Source: Bacillota bacterium
GTDB lineage: Bacteria; Bacillota; Clostridia; Acetivibrionales; DTU013
Assembly (NCBI GenBank): GCA_023433505.1
Contig: JAEZCO010000088.1
Coordinates: 1-38,596 of the forward strand
Length of the DNA: 38,596 nt
Direction of reading: 5' to 3'
Both the position numbers and the translations under genes were made by a program. This document shows, piece by piece, positions 1 through 8,751 of this stretch (position 1 is its first letter; the number at the start of each line of letters is the position of its first letter). Below the pieces are notes generated by a model. It did no database searches, had not been told where the DNA came from, and saw only the letters and a list, made by a program, of their open reading frames with translations.

Positions 1-1
1 T

Positions 2-106
2 AGTTGGAGGCTCCACCTGAAAACAGATGGAAGTAAAGCGGAAATGGTACATCCACAATGCCATGAATTGATTCATTCCAATGGAATGCTTGATTGCGCC
101 GGCTAA
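2..106 (+). CDS. ltrA: Group II intron-encoded reverse transcriptase/maturase, C-terminal end with HNH motif (partial)
   Basis: Only the last 34 codons are present. The frame ends ...MVHPQCHELIHSNGMLDCAG then TAA. The VHPQCHELIH segment matches the C-terminal half of the HNH/zinc-finger endonuclease domain of bacterial group II intron proteins, which cuts the bottom DNA strand to prime reverse transcription. The stop lies 32 nt before domain V, where an ORF placed in intron domain IV is expected to end. The start is outside the window, so whether the protein is intact cannot be judged. The symbol is used in the generic family sense. Confidence 0.85.
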   Translation, partial: SWRLHLKTDGSKAEMVHPQCHELIHSNGMLDCAG

Positions 107-138
107 GATGCGGCAGCATCAAGGTTATTAAGTTGCTT

Positions 139-172
139 GAGCGCAATGCGGTGAAAGTCGCACGTTGCGTTC
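139..172 (+). ncRNA. Group II intron domain V (catalytic hairpin)
   Basis: A 34-nt hairpin opens GAGC and closes GTTC, has a GAAA-type tetraloop (GTGAAAGTC) and a two-nucleotide bulge after CGCAC. The catalytic AGC triad is at 140-142. Length, triad and loop match the family consensus, so the ribozyme core element looks intact. Confidence 0.9.
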
Positions 173-175
173 TTA

Positions 176-210
176 GAGAAGTCGGACTCGGCGACGAGTC
201 CCGCTTACTC
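176..210 (+). ncRNA. Group II intron domain VI with bulged branch-point A
   Basis: GAG 176-178 pairs with CTC 208-210 and AAG 179-181 pairs with CTT 204-206, leaving A207 unpaired. This is the expected branch-point geometry. The upper stem is GGACTCG 184-190 with CGAGTCC 195-201, closed by a GCGA loop. Confidence 0.85.
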
Positions 211-254
211 GGTGATTAACTGATAATGAATCACAGAAAGGAAGTGTGGTAAAT

Positions 255-2957
255 ATGGAAGAAAAGTTGACTTTGCACATTGTTTCACATACTCATTGGG
301 ATAGGGAGTGGTACTTAAGCTTTCAGAGGTATAGATGGCGCTTCGTGAAAACAGTAGATTCCCTGCTTGATAGCTTAGAGCGCGATTCTGATTTCCGCGT
401 CTTTATGATGGATGGGCAGTTTCTCGTATTAAAGGATTATCTGGAGGTTTTTCCCGGGAATAAGTCCAGAATTTCCAAGCTGGTCCGGTCCGGGAGGCTG
501 CTGATTGGGCCATGGTATTCACAGCCCAACGAATACATGGTCAGCGGAGAATCGATGATTCGAAACCTTCTGCTGGGTATACGTGAATCCGAAGCTATGG
601 GCGGCGTAATGAAGCTCTGCTACCTTCCGGATGCTTTTGGGCAGATAACCCAGCTCCCGCAAATTGCCAGAGGCTTCGGTATGGGGGAAGCATGCTTCCA
701 CAGAGGCGCCCCCGAGAAATCAGATACAGTTTTCAACTGGACAGGCGCTGATGGATCTCAAATCCAGGTTCTTAACACATACGGAGGCTACCATCTGGCA
801 TATGACCTTCCCATTCAGGAAGATGATTTCGTTGAATATATTGATGGCCAGCCTTTCCCTCAGGAGGGGCTTAAAAAGCGTGTGAGTAATCTGATTGGCA
901 CATTGCAGCCGTTTTCCAAGTGCCCGCATCTGTTGTTTATGAATGGCGTTGATCACTCCGGTCCTCAGCGGAATATTTCCGAGGTCATTCGGAAGATTAA
1001 CGAGACCATACCCGGCGTATATGCCGTCAACGACACCCTGCAGGATTATGCTGCAGCTGTCAGAGAATATTACGAAGAAAACAAAATAGAATTCTCCCAA
1101 GTGAAAGGCGAGCTCCGTCACGCACAAGGCTGGATTCTTGAGGGTTCTCAGTCTACGAGAGCGGATGTGAAGATAGTCAGCAACCGAATTGAAGGTAAAT
1201 TTGAGAAATGGATGGAACCATTTGCCTCTTTCTGTTGGATGCTTGGTGCAAAGTATCCATGGGAAATGATTTGGCAGGCATGGGAGTACCTTCTGCAGAA
1301 CCATGCCCATGACAGTCTGGCATGCAGCAGTACGGACGCCACCTATCATCAGGTAAAAGTAAGATTTGAGTGGGCCGAAGAGCTTGGAGATGAAATCATT
1401 GCCGAGAGCTTACTGACGCTTTGCAACCGAATCAGTTGCAATAACGCAACTCAGGCAGGGACAAAGCTGCTTACTGTCTTTAATCCATTAGGCTGGGAAA
1501 GAAGCGAGATCATTACTGCATCGATAGATATTCCCAAAAGTGCAGGTATAGTAAATCCTGTTCTGGTAGACGGCGATACTGTCATCCCGATGGAGATTCA
1601 TCATCACAAGTCAATGAATTCGCTTAAATTCAACCTTCGCGTGGGGATACCCAATTTCATACCGGTTGATAGATATTTAGTGTCCTTCCGTGCAGATCAT
1701 GTGCCTGCATTGGGATATAAGGCCTTCGTGCTCAGGAGCAATCCTGTGCCGCTGATTTTCCAGGGAACGCTTGTGACGTCCCATAACGTAATGGAGAACG
1801 AATTTATACAGGTATCAATTCAGCCAAACGGTACGTTTAACCTCTATGATAAAAGGACGGAACGCCTGTATCCTAACCAGCACTTCTTTGAAGATTCCGG
1901 AGAAGCGGGGGAGGGTTTTAGCCGCATGCCTCCAAAAATGGACAGGGTTGTCTATAGTGTGGGTAATCATGCCAAAATATCTTTGGTCGAAAACACCTCA
2001 CTGAAGGCAACGTTTCAGGTTGACCTTGACATGGAATTGCCGGAAGCCTTGACCACCGATAGACAGGGCAGAAGCGACTCTTTGGCTGCCTGCAGTATCA
2101 GCAGCAGGATTACATTGGCGCAAGGCGCGCTCCATGTTGACATTCAGACCAAAGTCGTTAACCGTGCTAAAGATCATAGACTGCGAGTGCTGTTTCCTTC
2201 CATGGTTAATGATAGCCATTCCTTTGCGGAATCTCCGTTTGACGTGGTGCAAAGGGAGATTACCCTGCCGGATTTGAACCAATATCCAGGTGAAAAGCCG
2301 GCTTCTGAGCATCCTCAGCTAACCTTTGCCGGTATTTCTGACGGCAAGATTGGACTTACCATAGCAAATCACGGTTTATATGAATATGAGGTTATGGATA
2401 ATTCCGAACACAGCATTGCGATAACGCTATTGCGCTGTCTGGACCGGATTATCGGAGGTCCGATATATGAATGTGAGGATTTGTTTATCCCAGAGGCTCA
2501 ATGTCTGGGTGAATATATTTTCAATTATAGTGTGGTTCCACATGCAGGGACATGGCACGAAGCCTACCGGCCTTCATACGAATTCAGATTTCCGATGAGA
2601 GCAGTTATTGAGAGAGAGCTTGAGGATGAATCCTTTCAAAACTTTGACAGGAGCAGTATCACGAAGATATTACCCTCTGAGGAGTCCTTTGTAAGTATAG
2701 AACCGGACAACATGGTCATAACCGCCGTAAAGAAGCATGAGTCCAGAAATTCAATTATTATAAGAGCAGTCAACCTCAGCGAGGAAAATGTGAAAGGTAG
2801 TATAAAGCTTGATGCAACTGTGAAGAAAGCTTCGGAGGCATATTTTGTTAATTTGAATGAAGAAAGGGAAGCGGCCGCTGAATTTATTGAAGAAGGAAGG
2901 GTTGGGTTCACAGTTCCGGGTAAAGGGATCTTATCGGTTGAATTTGTATGCGCGTGA
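255..2957 (+). CDS. GH38 family alpha-mannosidase (MngB-like)
   Basis: Predicted cytoplasmic retaining alpha-mannosidase of 900 residues, the usual size of bacterial GH38 enzymes, with no signal peptide. The N-terminal catalytic domain shows HTHWDREWY (zinc ligands H14 and D16), the nucleophile motif LPDAFGQ (D126) and NHAHDSLACSS (zinc ligand H352, then D353). A middle helical domain and C-terminal beta-sandwich domains follow. The ATG at 255 is preferred over a GTG at 246, because the AAAGGAAG ribosome site at 237-244 leaves 10 nt before 255 and only 1 nt before 246. It is the first gene of a five-gene same-strand operon and would release D-mannose from an imported mannoside. The exact substrate (for example mannosylglycerate or an N-glycan fragment) cannot be read from the sequence. 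Confidence 0.93.
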   Translation: MEEKLTLHIVSHTHWDREWYLSFQRYRWRFVKTVDSLLDSLERDSDFRVFMMDGQFLVLKDYLEVFPGNKSRISKLVRSGRLLIGPWYSQPNEYMVSGESMIRNLLLGIRESEAMGGVMKLCYLPDAFGQITQLPQIARGFGMGEACFHRGAPEKSDTVFNWTGADGSQIQVLNTYGGYHLAYDLPIQEDDFVEYIDGQPFPQEGLKKRVSNLIGTLQPFSKCPHLLFMNGVDHSGPQRNISEVIRKINETIPGVYAVNDTLQDYAAAVREYYEENKIEFSQVKGELRHAQGWILEGSQSTRADVKIVSNRIEGKFEKWMEPFASFCWMLGAKYPWEMIWQAWEYLLQNHAHDSLACSSTDATYHQVKVRFEWAEELGDEIIAESLLTLCNRISCNNATQAGTKLLTVFNPLGWERSEIITASIDIPKSAGIVNPVLVDGDTVIPMEIHHHKSMNSLKFNLRVGIPNFIPVDRYLVSFRADHVPALGYKAFVLRSNPVPLIFQGTLVTSHNVMENEFIQVSIQPNGTFNLYDKRTERLYPNQHFFEDSGEAGEGFSRMPPKMDRVVYSVGNHAKISLVENTSLKATFQVDLDMELPEALTTDRQGRSDSLAACSISSRITLAQGALHVDIQTKVVNRAKDHRLRVLFPSMVNDSHSFAESPFDVVQREITLPDLNQYPGEKPASEHPQLTFAGISDGKIGLTIANHGLYEYEVMDNSEHSIAITLLRCLDRIIGGPIYECEDLFIPEAQCLGEYIFNYSVVPHAGTWHEAYRPSYEFRFPMRAVIERELEDESFQNFDRSSITKILPSEESFVSIEPDNMVITAVKKHESRNSIIIRAVNLSEENVKGSIKLDATVKKASEAYFVNLNEEREAAAEFIEEGRVGFTVPGKGILSVEFVCA

Positions 2958-3007
2958 TCTGATATTAGGAAGTATCGTACCGGACGTAATGAAAGATAGA
3001 GGTATAT

Positions 3008-4093
3008 ATGGAAGCAAGCATTTCGATTATTGAGCCAAAGCCCTATCAAATAATACAAAGAAGAGGCTTCCGGCCGGAGTTTTCGCACCATAATAATCCG
3101 GGAGGACCCTACCTGGGAGCTGCAGTTGTCCGGATAAAGGGTATTTGGAATATAGATACCGATGTAAGCTGTGAAGCACGGACTGTGTTGCTGGAAGAAG
3201 CATTTGGTAAAGCTCTGGACTGGACTCCGGTTGAAATAGAGGTTGCTGAAGGAAGCTTTTCCACTGAAATAGAACTGCCTGCAGGAGGATGGTACAGGCT
3301 TGAGCTCCGGGTGAAAAGAGAGAATAGAGTACTGTTAACTGCTTCCACAGAACCCATCGGTGTGGGTGAAATATTTATAATAGCAGGTCAATCCTATGCA
3401 GAAAACTGTAATGATAAAAGATACCGGGTGAGTGACCCTCAGGGAAGGGTCACTGCATATGATTATTCCTGCAGATGTTGGAAAATCGCCCATGATCCCC
3501 AACCAATGGCCAGACCGGCTCCGCCTGTAAAATATCAAAAAGACGGGCCGGGCACTATTTGGCCCCATGCCATGAATCTGCTGCTCCCGCTGCTGAGGGT
3601 GCCAATAGGGATGCTCAATGTGGCCAAAGGAGCGACCTCTTCCAGACAGTGGCTGCCGGGTGAAGAGCTATTTAATTGTTTGGCAGATGCAGGGCGCCTT
3701 ACTTCCGATTTCAGATACATTCTCTGGCAGCAGGGGGAATCGGATGTTATTGAAAAAACGGGAGGCGAGGTGTACAAGCAAAGGCTCCTATGTATAAAAA
3801 AGACTCTCGAAAATATATGGGGATTTTCAAGGGACTGGTTACTTGCTAAATCTACATTTCATCCTACGGTTTATAGCGATCCTGTAAATGAGGGAGAAAT
3901 ACGTCAGGCGGTTAATAATTTGTGCCTAAACCCAGGTTTTCTTAAGGGCCCTGACACAGACATTCTGGGTGGGATAGGCGTTTTTAGGGCTGATTTGGAA
4001 GGCAGCGGCCATTTTACGGAATTAGGGCAGGAAAATGCCGGGCTGCTATGGTTTTCATCAATATGGAGCTATCTGAATGGTAGCAGAAAATGA
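3008..4093 (+). CDS. SGNH-type carbohydrate esterase, sialate O-acetylesterase-like
   Basis: A 361-residue protein with no signal peptide, so it probably acts on imported sugars. The N-terminal ~110 residues look like a beta-sandwich. The hydrolase core follows: IIAGQSYAENC (nucleophile block, S in GQS), WQQGESDV (block with QGES, as in sialate O-acetylesterase/CE6 enzymes) and GSGHFTELG near the C-terminus (catalytic His in a DxxxxGH context). The usual block I is GQSNM; here it is GQSYA. An AGAGG ribosome site lies just upstream of ATG 3008. It sits between a mannosidase and an isomerase, so removal of acetyl groups from a decorated mannoside is a reasonable inference. Confidence 0.75.
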   Translation: MEASISIIEPKPYQIIQRRGFRPEFSHHNNPGGPYLGAAVVRIKGIWNIDTDVSCEARTVLLEEAFGKALDWTPVEIEVAEGSFSTEIELPAGGWYRLELRVKRENRVLLTASTEPIGVGEIFIIAGQSYAENCNDKRYRVSDPQGRVTAYDYSCRCWKIAHDPQPMARPAPPVKYQKDGPGTIWPHAMNLLLPLLRVPIGMLNVAKGATSSRQWLPGEELFNCLADAGRLTSDFRYILWQQGESDVIEKTGGEVYKQRLLCIKKTLENIWGFSRDWLLAKSTFHPTVYSDPVNEGEIRQAVNNLCLNPGFLKGPDTDILGGIGVFRADLEGSGHFTELGQENAGLLWFSSIWSYLNGSRK

Positions 4094-4106
4094 AAGGGTT
4101 GATAGT

Positions 4107-4802
4107 ATGAAACGTTCGGAAATAAATAAGATTATGAAGGAAGCAGCGCGGTTTATAGGCAGTATGAACTTCAAGCTGCCGCCCTTTGCCTTTTGGAGTA
4201 CGGAAGACTGGGCTGAAAAAGGGTGCGAATACGATGAAATCCGGGAGAATATGCTGGGCTGGGATATAACCGATTTTGGGAGCGGTGACTATGAAAAGAT
4301 TGGACTTTTGATGTTCACAATTCGAAACGGCAACTTTAAGAATGAAAAGTATGTTAAGCCATATGCGGAGAAGCTTTTAATCACTGACGAAGAGCAGGTA
4401 ACGCCGTTCCATTTTCATTGGAGCAAGATGGAGGACATTATTAACCGCGGCGGAGGCAACTTGCTGGTACAGGTGTATGAGACCACTGAGGATGGAAAAT
4501 TTGCAGACATTCCCGTAAAGGTTTCAATTGATGGTAGAAACTATATGGTTGAGGCAGGAACAATACTTCGTTTGACCCCAGGCGAAAGTATCACCTTGCG
4601 ATCGGGCCTGTACCATTCGTTCTGGGGAGAAAAAGGAACCGGCAAGGTTCTGTTGGGCGAGGTTTCAAAGGTTAACGACGACCGGATCGACAATCGTTTT
4701 AATGAATCGGTAGGGCGCTTTCCGCAAATAGAAGAGGATGAAGCTCCACTCTATTTGCTTTGCAATGAATATCCTGGGTTGAAGTGCGAAGCAGGGAGGT
4801 GA
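4107..4802 (+). CDS. D-lyxose/D-mannose ketol-isomerase (cupin type)
   Basis: Matches the D-lyxose isomerase family (PF07385), metal-dependent cupins that interconvert D-lyxose and D-xylulose and usually also D-mannose and D-fructose. The metal-site motif TPFHFHWSKMEDI supplies H102, H104 and E109, and YHSFW supplies H170. Length is 231 residues, normal for the family. The start was set at ATG 4107, which follows AAAGGG 9 nt upstream. An in-frame ATG at 4077 lies inside the preceding gene and lacks a ribosome site. Next to an alpha-mannosidase the likely in vivo reaction is mannose to fructose. Confidence 0.87.
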   Translation: MKRSEINKIMKEAARFIGSMNFKLPPFAFWSTEDWAEKGCEYDEIRENMLGWDITDFGSGDYEKIGLLMFTIRNGNFKNEKYVKPYAEKLLITDEEQVTPFHFHWSKMEDIINRGGGNLLVQVYETTEDGKFADIPVKVSIDGRNYMVEAGTILRLTPGESITLRSGLYHSFWGEKGTGKVLLGEVSKVNDDRIDNRFNESVGRFPQIEEDEAPLYLLCNEYPGLKCEAGR

Positions 4803-4806
4803 TGTC

Positions 4807-5811
4807 ATGGCTTTGATAACAGATAGAAAAGATGTCCTTGGAATATACAGCGAAGCAGAACGCAACCAATGGGTATTGCCGTGTTTTTGCAGCGAAAATC
4901 TGACGTCAACGGAGGCGGTATTGGCCGCCACAAAGGAATATGGAGATTCAAAAGGTATTAAGGACTTGCCTGTAATCGTTGCTATTACTAATCAGTACGG
5001 CCACAGGACCCAGGCTGCCTATTATACCCACACCAGGCGCTGGGACATCGGCCTTAAGCTTTTTATCAACGATTTGAAGGTTTTAACCGGGGAAGGTTCC
5101 CCCTATGAAAAATTAAGGGTAATGCTTCATCTGGACCATACGCAGTTCGATGATGACCGGGAATTGCTTTCCTGGGATATGGGAGCATTTTCATCAATTA
5201 TGTTTGATGCATCAAAGGTTCCTTTCAGAGAAAATATCAGGCTTACAAGACAGTTTGTAAAGGAGCAGGGAGACAAAATTGTAATAGAAGGTGCCTGCGA
5301 TGAAATCGTCGATGCAACCGGAATTGTAAAAAGTGAGCTCACAACGGCTGAAAAAGCGGAGGAATATTTTGAGGGGACAGGTGTGGACCTGATTGTAGCT
5401 AACCTTGGAACAGAACACAGAGCAAGCGGGATGGACTTGAGATATTACGGCGATAATGCTAAAAGTATCAAGGAGAAGATAGGCACGCGTATTGTCCTTC
5501 ATGGTGCCTCATCTGTACCGGGTGATCAAATTGAACATCTGATTAGGGATGGTGTATGTAAAGTCAACCTTTGGACGGTACTGGAACGTGATTCTTCACC
5601 CGTCTTGTTTAAAGCCCTGGTTGAAAACGCAGCCAAAGTCGCGGGAAGTGATATTGTGGATGAGCTGAATAGAGCGGAATTACTTGGCGCCAAATGCTTG
5701 ACCGGAGAGAAGTTGTCTCTTGGATACTTTACAACCGAGTATCGTCAGAATATCATTTTCAATGAAATGAAGAAAATCGTAAAAGGATATTTGAAGCTCT
5801 GGTACCGTTAA
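4807..5811 (+). CDS. Class II (zinc) fructose-bisphosphate/ketose-phosphate aldolase family protein
   Basis: A 334-residue TIM-barrel aldolase of the F_bP_aldolase family. HLDHT gives the catalytic acid D110 and zinc ligand H111, EGACDE gives E161, NLGTEHR gives H204 and LHGASSVPGD gives H232, so the zinc triad is complete. HLDHT replaces the commoner HLDHG. A very strong AGGGAGGTGATG ribosome site overlaps the end of the preceding gene, and ATG follows its stop by 4 nt, implying translational coupling. The sequence is divergent from glycolytic FbaA, and the operon has a kinase but no phosphofructokinase, so a ketose 1-phosphate (for example fructose 1-phosphate) is a plausible substrate. Confidence 0.85.
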   Translation: MALITDRKDVLGIYSEAERNQWVLPCFCSENLTSTEAVLAATKEYGDSKGIKDLPVIVAITNQYGHRTQAAYYTHTRRWDIGLKLFINDLKVLTGEGSPYEKLRVMLHLDHTQFDDDRELLSWDMGAFSSIMFDASKVPFRENIRLTRQFVKEQGDKIVIEGACDEIVDATGIVKSELTTAEKAEEYFEGTGVDLIVANLGTEHRASGMDLRYYGDNAKSIKEKIGTRIVLHGASSVPGDQIEHLIRDGVCKVNLWTVLERDSSPVLFKALVENAAKVAGSDIVDELNRAELLGAKCLTGEKLSLGYFTTEYRQNIIFNEMKKIVKGYLKLWYR

Positions 5812-5891
5812 ATTTTTTTGATAGAATTATGCGTCTCTAGCGCATGTTACATAAGCATATATTTAAAACAGGATTAGGGGGTGGTCGAATT

Positions 5892-7391
5892 ATGTCATTG
5901 CTGGGACTAGATATTGGTACATCAGGGTGCAAAGCCACGATAATCGATTATGAAGGGAATATAGAGGGGCAGTCTTATCAGGAATATACAATGATCGCTC
6001 CTAAACCGGGCTGGGAGGAAATAGATCCTTCACGGGTCTGGGATTCTGTCAGAAAAGTAATAGCTGATTCAGTTATTCAACATAAGGGAGAAAGTATTAA
6101 GGCAATCAGTGTATCGTCCTTCGGAGAAGCGGTAATACCCTTGGATTGTAATGGTAATGTTCTTCATAATAGCATTATCTATATAGATACAAGAGGCAGA
6201 GAAGAAGCAGCATATCTGGAGGAGAAACTGGGCCGTGAAAAAATACTGGGAATTACCGGAGCTTCTGTTCATTCCATGTATAGCATCTGTAAAATAATGT
6301 GGCTGAAAGCAAATATGCCGGAGGTTTATGATAAAACATGGAAATTCTTGCTTTTCGCTGATTACATACTGTTCAAATTAGGTGCAAAGCCCCACACGGA
6401 TTATTCACTGGCAGCCAGGACAATGGCCTTTGACGTCATTAACAAGCGATGGTCTCCTGAAATATTGGAATGCGCAGGTGTGAATGAAAATAAATTTGGC
6501 GAGCCTGTACAAGCAGGAACCGTGGTTGGGGAAATATCTAACAGTATTGCGGATGAACTTGGCCTGCCCCTTGGGATAGTACTTGTTGCAGGAGGGCATG
6601 ACCAGCCGTGTGCCGCATTGGGCGCGGGAGTAATTAAAAGCGATCTGGCGGTGGATGGGCTTGGCACAACAGAGTGTATCACGCCTGCGTTTGACAGGCC
6701 GATCCTATCAAATTCCATGGCAAAAAGCAGTTTTGCCTGTGTCCCTCACGTTGTCAAAGACATGTATGTTACCTATGCCTTTACATTTACCAGCGGAAGC
6801 ATGCTGAGCTGGTACAGGAACAATTTTGGAGCAATATACCTGGATGAATCAAAGAGATCCAATATAAACCTGTATGATCTGCTGATTGAAAAAGCCACAC
6901 CAGATCCTGCAGGGATTTTTGTACTGCCTCATTTTGCCGGTGCGGCGACTCCGTACATGGATACGGAGGCAAAGGGTGCAATCGTCGGACTTACTATAAA
7001 TACAAAATCCGAGGAAATTATCAAGGCCATTCTTGAAGGAATCACCTATGAAATCATGGTAAACATTGAAAGCCTTGACGAAGCAGGAATAAGTGTAAAA
7101 GAGTTAAGAACGGTGGGTGGGTTGGCTAAATCCGAAGCTTTCCTGCAACTGAAGGCAAACATGATGGGAAGAAAAATAACGACACTGGGTGTCTCCGAAG
7201 CGGGGACCCTTGGTGTGGCTATTCTTGCCGGGGCTGCCAGCGGTGTATATAAAAGCGTAGAGGATGCCGTCGGTAAGCTTGTAAGAAAAAAGAAGGAATT
7301 CTATCCGGATGAAAGGCTCCATGAAATTTATATGGAAAATTTTAAAACCTATAAGAAAATCTATCCTGCGATGAAAAGAATTTATTTATAA
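5892..7391 (+). CDS. FGGY-family carbohydrate kinase (xylulokinase-like)
   Basis: A 499-residue sugar kinase with the two-domain FGGY/actin fold. The N-terminal phosphate motif is LLGLDIGTSGCKA, the catalytic-region motif is GGHDQPCAALGAG, and the C-terminal nucleotide-binding block is GGLAKSEAFLQ...SEAGTLGVAILAG. The start was set at ATG 5892, preceded by AGGGGGTGG at about 7 nt; an earlier in-frame ATG at 5844 has no ribosome site. It is the last gene of the mannoside operon, about 80 bp after the aldolase. FGGY members phosphorylate either end of a ketose, so xylulose or fructose are both possible substrates. Confidence 0.88.
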   Translation: MSLLGLDIGTSGCKATIIDYEGNIEGQSYQEYTMIAPKPGWEEIDPSRVWDSVRKVIADSVIQHKGESIKAISVSSFGEAVIPLDCNGNVLHNSIIYIDTRGREEAAYLEEKLGREKILGITGASVHSMYSICKIMWLKANMPEVYDKTWKFLLFADYILFKLGAKPHTDYSLAARTMAFDVINKRWSPEILECAGVNENKFGEPVQAGTVVGEISNSIADELGLPLGIVLVAGGHDQPCAALGAGVIKSDLAVDGLGTTECITPAFDRPILSNSMAKSSFACVPHVVKDMYVTYAFTFTSGSMLSWYRNNFGAIYLDESKRSNINLYDLLIEKATPDPAGIFVLPHFAGAATPYMDTEAKGAIVGLTINTKSEEIIKAILEGITYEIMVNIESLDEAGISVKELRTVGGLAKSEAFLQLKANMMGRKITTLGVSEAGTLGVAILAGAASGVYKSVEDAVGKLVRKKKEFYPDERLHEIYMENFKTYKKIYPAMKRIYL

Positions 7392-7489
7392 AGGCATAGA
7401 ACACATCGCCATAGAAACTTTTATTTTTCTCTTAAGCTTCTGAATGCATGCTTATCACATAAAATATGAAACCCTGGCAGCTTTAAGCT

Positions 7490-8659
7490 TCACATTATTC
7501 CAAGCTCTTCCATGCGTGAGACTTCACTGTATGTATGGCCTTTGGCTGTATAGCCGGAAATGTATTCAGCCATTTCATGGGCAGCGTTCCTATTTTTATA
7601 GTTCATCTGATTATTCGCAATTTTATTAAGCTCAAACCGGTCGTTATCAAGCAAGTCCCGGATAGTTTCGATCAAGCTTCCCGTAGTATGGCTCACCGTC
7701 CCCAGGCCCTGGCCTGCGATCCATTCCGTTGTGCCTTCCTCCTGTCCCGGCAGGTTTCCCGTTATGATGACGGGTATACTGCAGTGGACGGCTTCCATGA
7801 CGATATTGGGGCCTGCTTTGGTAATCAAAAGGTCGTTGGCCCTCATATACTGCTCCATATTCACAACATAGCCCGGAAGAAAGAGCTTATGGCCTGCTTT
7901 ATCCGGAAGCTTGCGCTGGATATAGCTTTTCAGCTTTTCATCCCGTCCCGTCAGCAGTGTGACAGTGCAGTCAAAGCTGTCCAGAAGATTCTTGATGATA
8001 TTGACGGTTTTGCTTTTATTAAAGGCATTGGCAAAAACCAGGATATCCAGAGCGGGATTTCTATCCGCCTCCGGCCGGATTCCCTTGTTGTCCGTCCCGG
8101 GAAGGTTAAACCGGCTTCTTACAGGAAAGCCGAAGACTCTTATTTTGCCCTCCTCAACGCCAAAGTCCATCAATCCCCATTTGGCTTCTTCCGTAGGGGC
8201 CAGAAGGCAGGAAGACCTGTGATCGGCCCACAAACCGGAAATGGTAACCAGATCGGCTACCAGGACAATCACCGGTATATTCATTCCGTATCTTTCAAGA
8301 AGACAGTTTACAGAGCCCACAAATGCCGGATGTACACTCACGATCACGTCCGGATGGTATTCTCTCAGGGCTTTTAAGAAAGTTTTCCGGATGCACTTGG
8401 CCGTAATGTGATTTACTGCATAAGGCAATTGTGAGGCGAACTGGAAAAAAAGCTTCCAGAGACAGGGGAAATATTGCACCATCGGGAAATACAGCTGTTC
8501 GACAAAACGACCGAAGGGTCCTCCGATACGAAAGCCATTGACAACCCGTATGTCCGCCTGGTCGCCTTGCTCCAAAAACTGTTCTTTCAAGGCCTGTACA
8601 ATACTCTCGTGCCCATGGCCGGTTTTATCCGAAGACAATATCATTATTTTCCTGTTCAT
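7490..8659 (-). CDS. MGDG synthase/UgtP-like diacylglycerol glycosyltransferase (GT28 type)
   Basis: A 389-residue GT-B glycosyltransferase. The N-terminal acceptor domain opens MILSSDKTGHGH, the glycine/histidine loop of the MGDG_synth family. The C-terminal donor domain carries ITKAGPNIVMEAVHCSIPVI and LPGQEEGTTEW, the UDP-sugar-binding region shared with MurG. It probably transfers glucose or galactose to diacylglycerol at the inner membrane face, making glycolipids or a lipoteichoic acid anchor. AAGGGG lies about 9 nt before the start. It is monocistronic and convergent with the kinase gene at 7391. Confidence 0.85.
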   Translation of the reverse strand: MNRKIMILSSDKTGHGHESIVQALKEQFLEQGDQADIRVVNGFRIGGPFGRFVEQLYFPMVQYFPCLWKLFFQFASQLPYAVNHITAKCIRKTFLKALREYHPDVIVSVHPAFVGSVNCLLERYGMNIPVIVLVADLVTISGLWADHRSSCLLAPTEEAKWGLMDFGVEEGKIRVFGFPVRSRFNLPGTDNKGIRPEADRNPALDILVFANAFNKSKTVNIIKNLLDSFDCTVTLLTGRDEKLKSYIQRKLPDKAGHKLFLPGYVVNMEQYMRANDLLITKAGPNIVMEAVHCSIPVIITGNLPGQEEGTTEWIAGQGLGTVSHTTGSLIETIRDLLDNDRFELNKIANNQMNYKNRNAAHEMAEYISGYTAKGHTYSEVSRMEELGIM

Positions 8660-8751
8660 TTATTCTGACCCCTTAATGGTGAATATCTTTTGTTTTGAAA
8701 CTATTGTATAACACATTGAAATGAAATACAAAACAAAAAAAGCCATAAGAA

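Larger units (their letters stand above)
1..216 (+). mobile_element. 3' end of a group II intron (retroelement), truncated by the window edge
   Basis: The segment holds, in order, the last codons of an intron-encoded protein with an HNH ending, a 34-nt domain V, and a domain VI with a bulged adenosine. The inferred 3' splice site is after the AT at 215-216 (terminal AY rule), 8-9 nt downstream of the branch-point A at 207. The 5' part, with the reverse-transcriptase core, lies outside the window. Intron class cannot be assigned from the tail alone. The HNH remnant suggests an element able to move by target-primed reverse transcription. Confidence 0.88.

Noticed and set aside
1..245. Cobalamin-type riboswitch in the leader (GTGAAAGTCGCAC motif)
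   Set aside because: The motif is part of a 34-nt hairpin with the AGC triad and is followed by a domain VI stem, which identifies a group II intron end.
7535..8377. Long plus-strand open frame (280 codons) inside the glycosyltransferase gene
   Set aside because: It is antisense to a clear GT28-type gene and has no ribosome site or recognisable domain.
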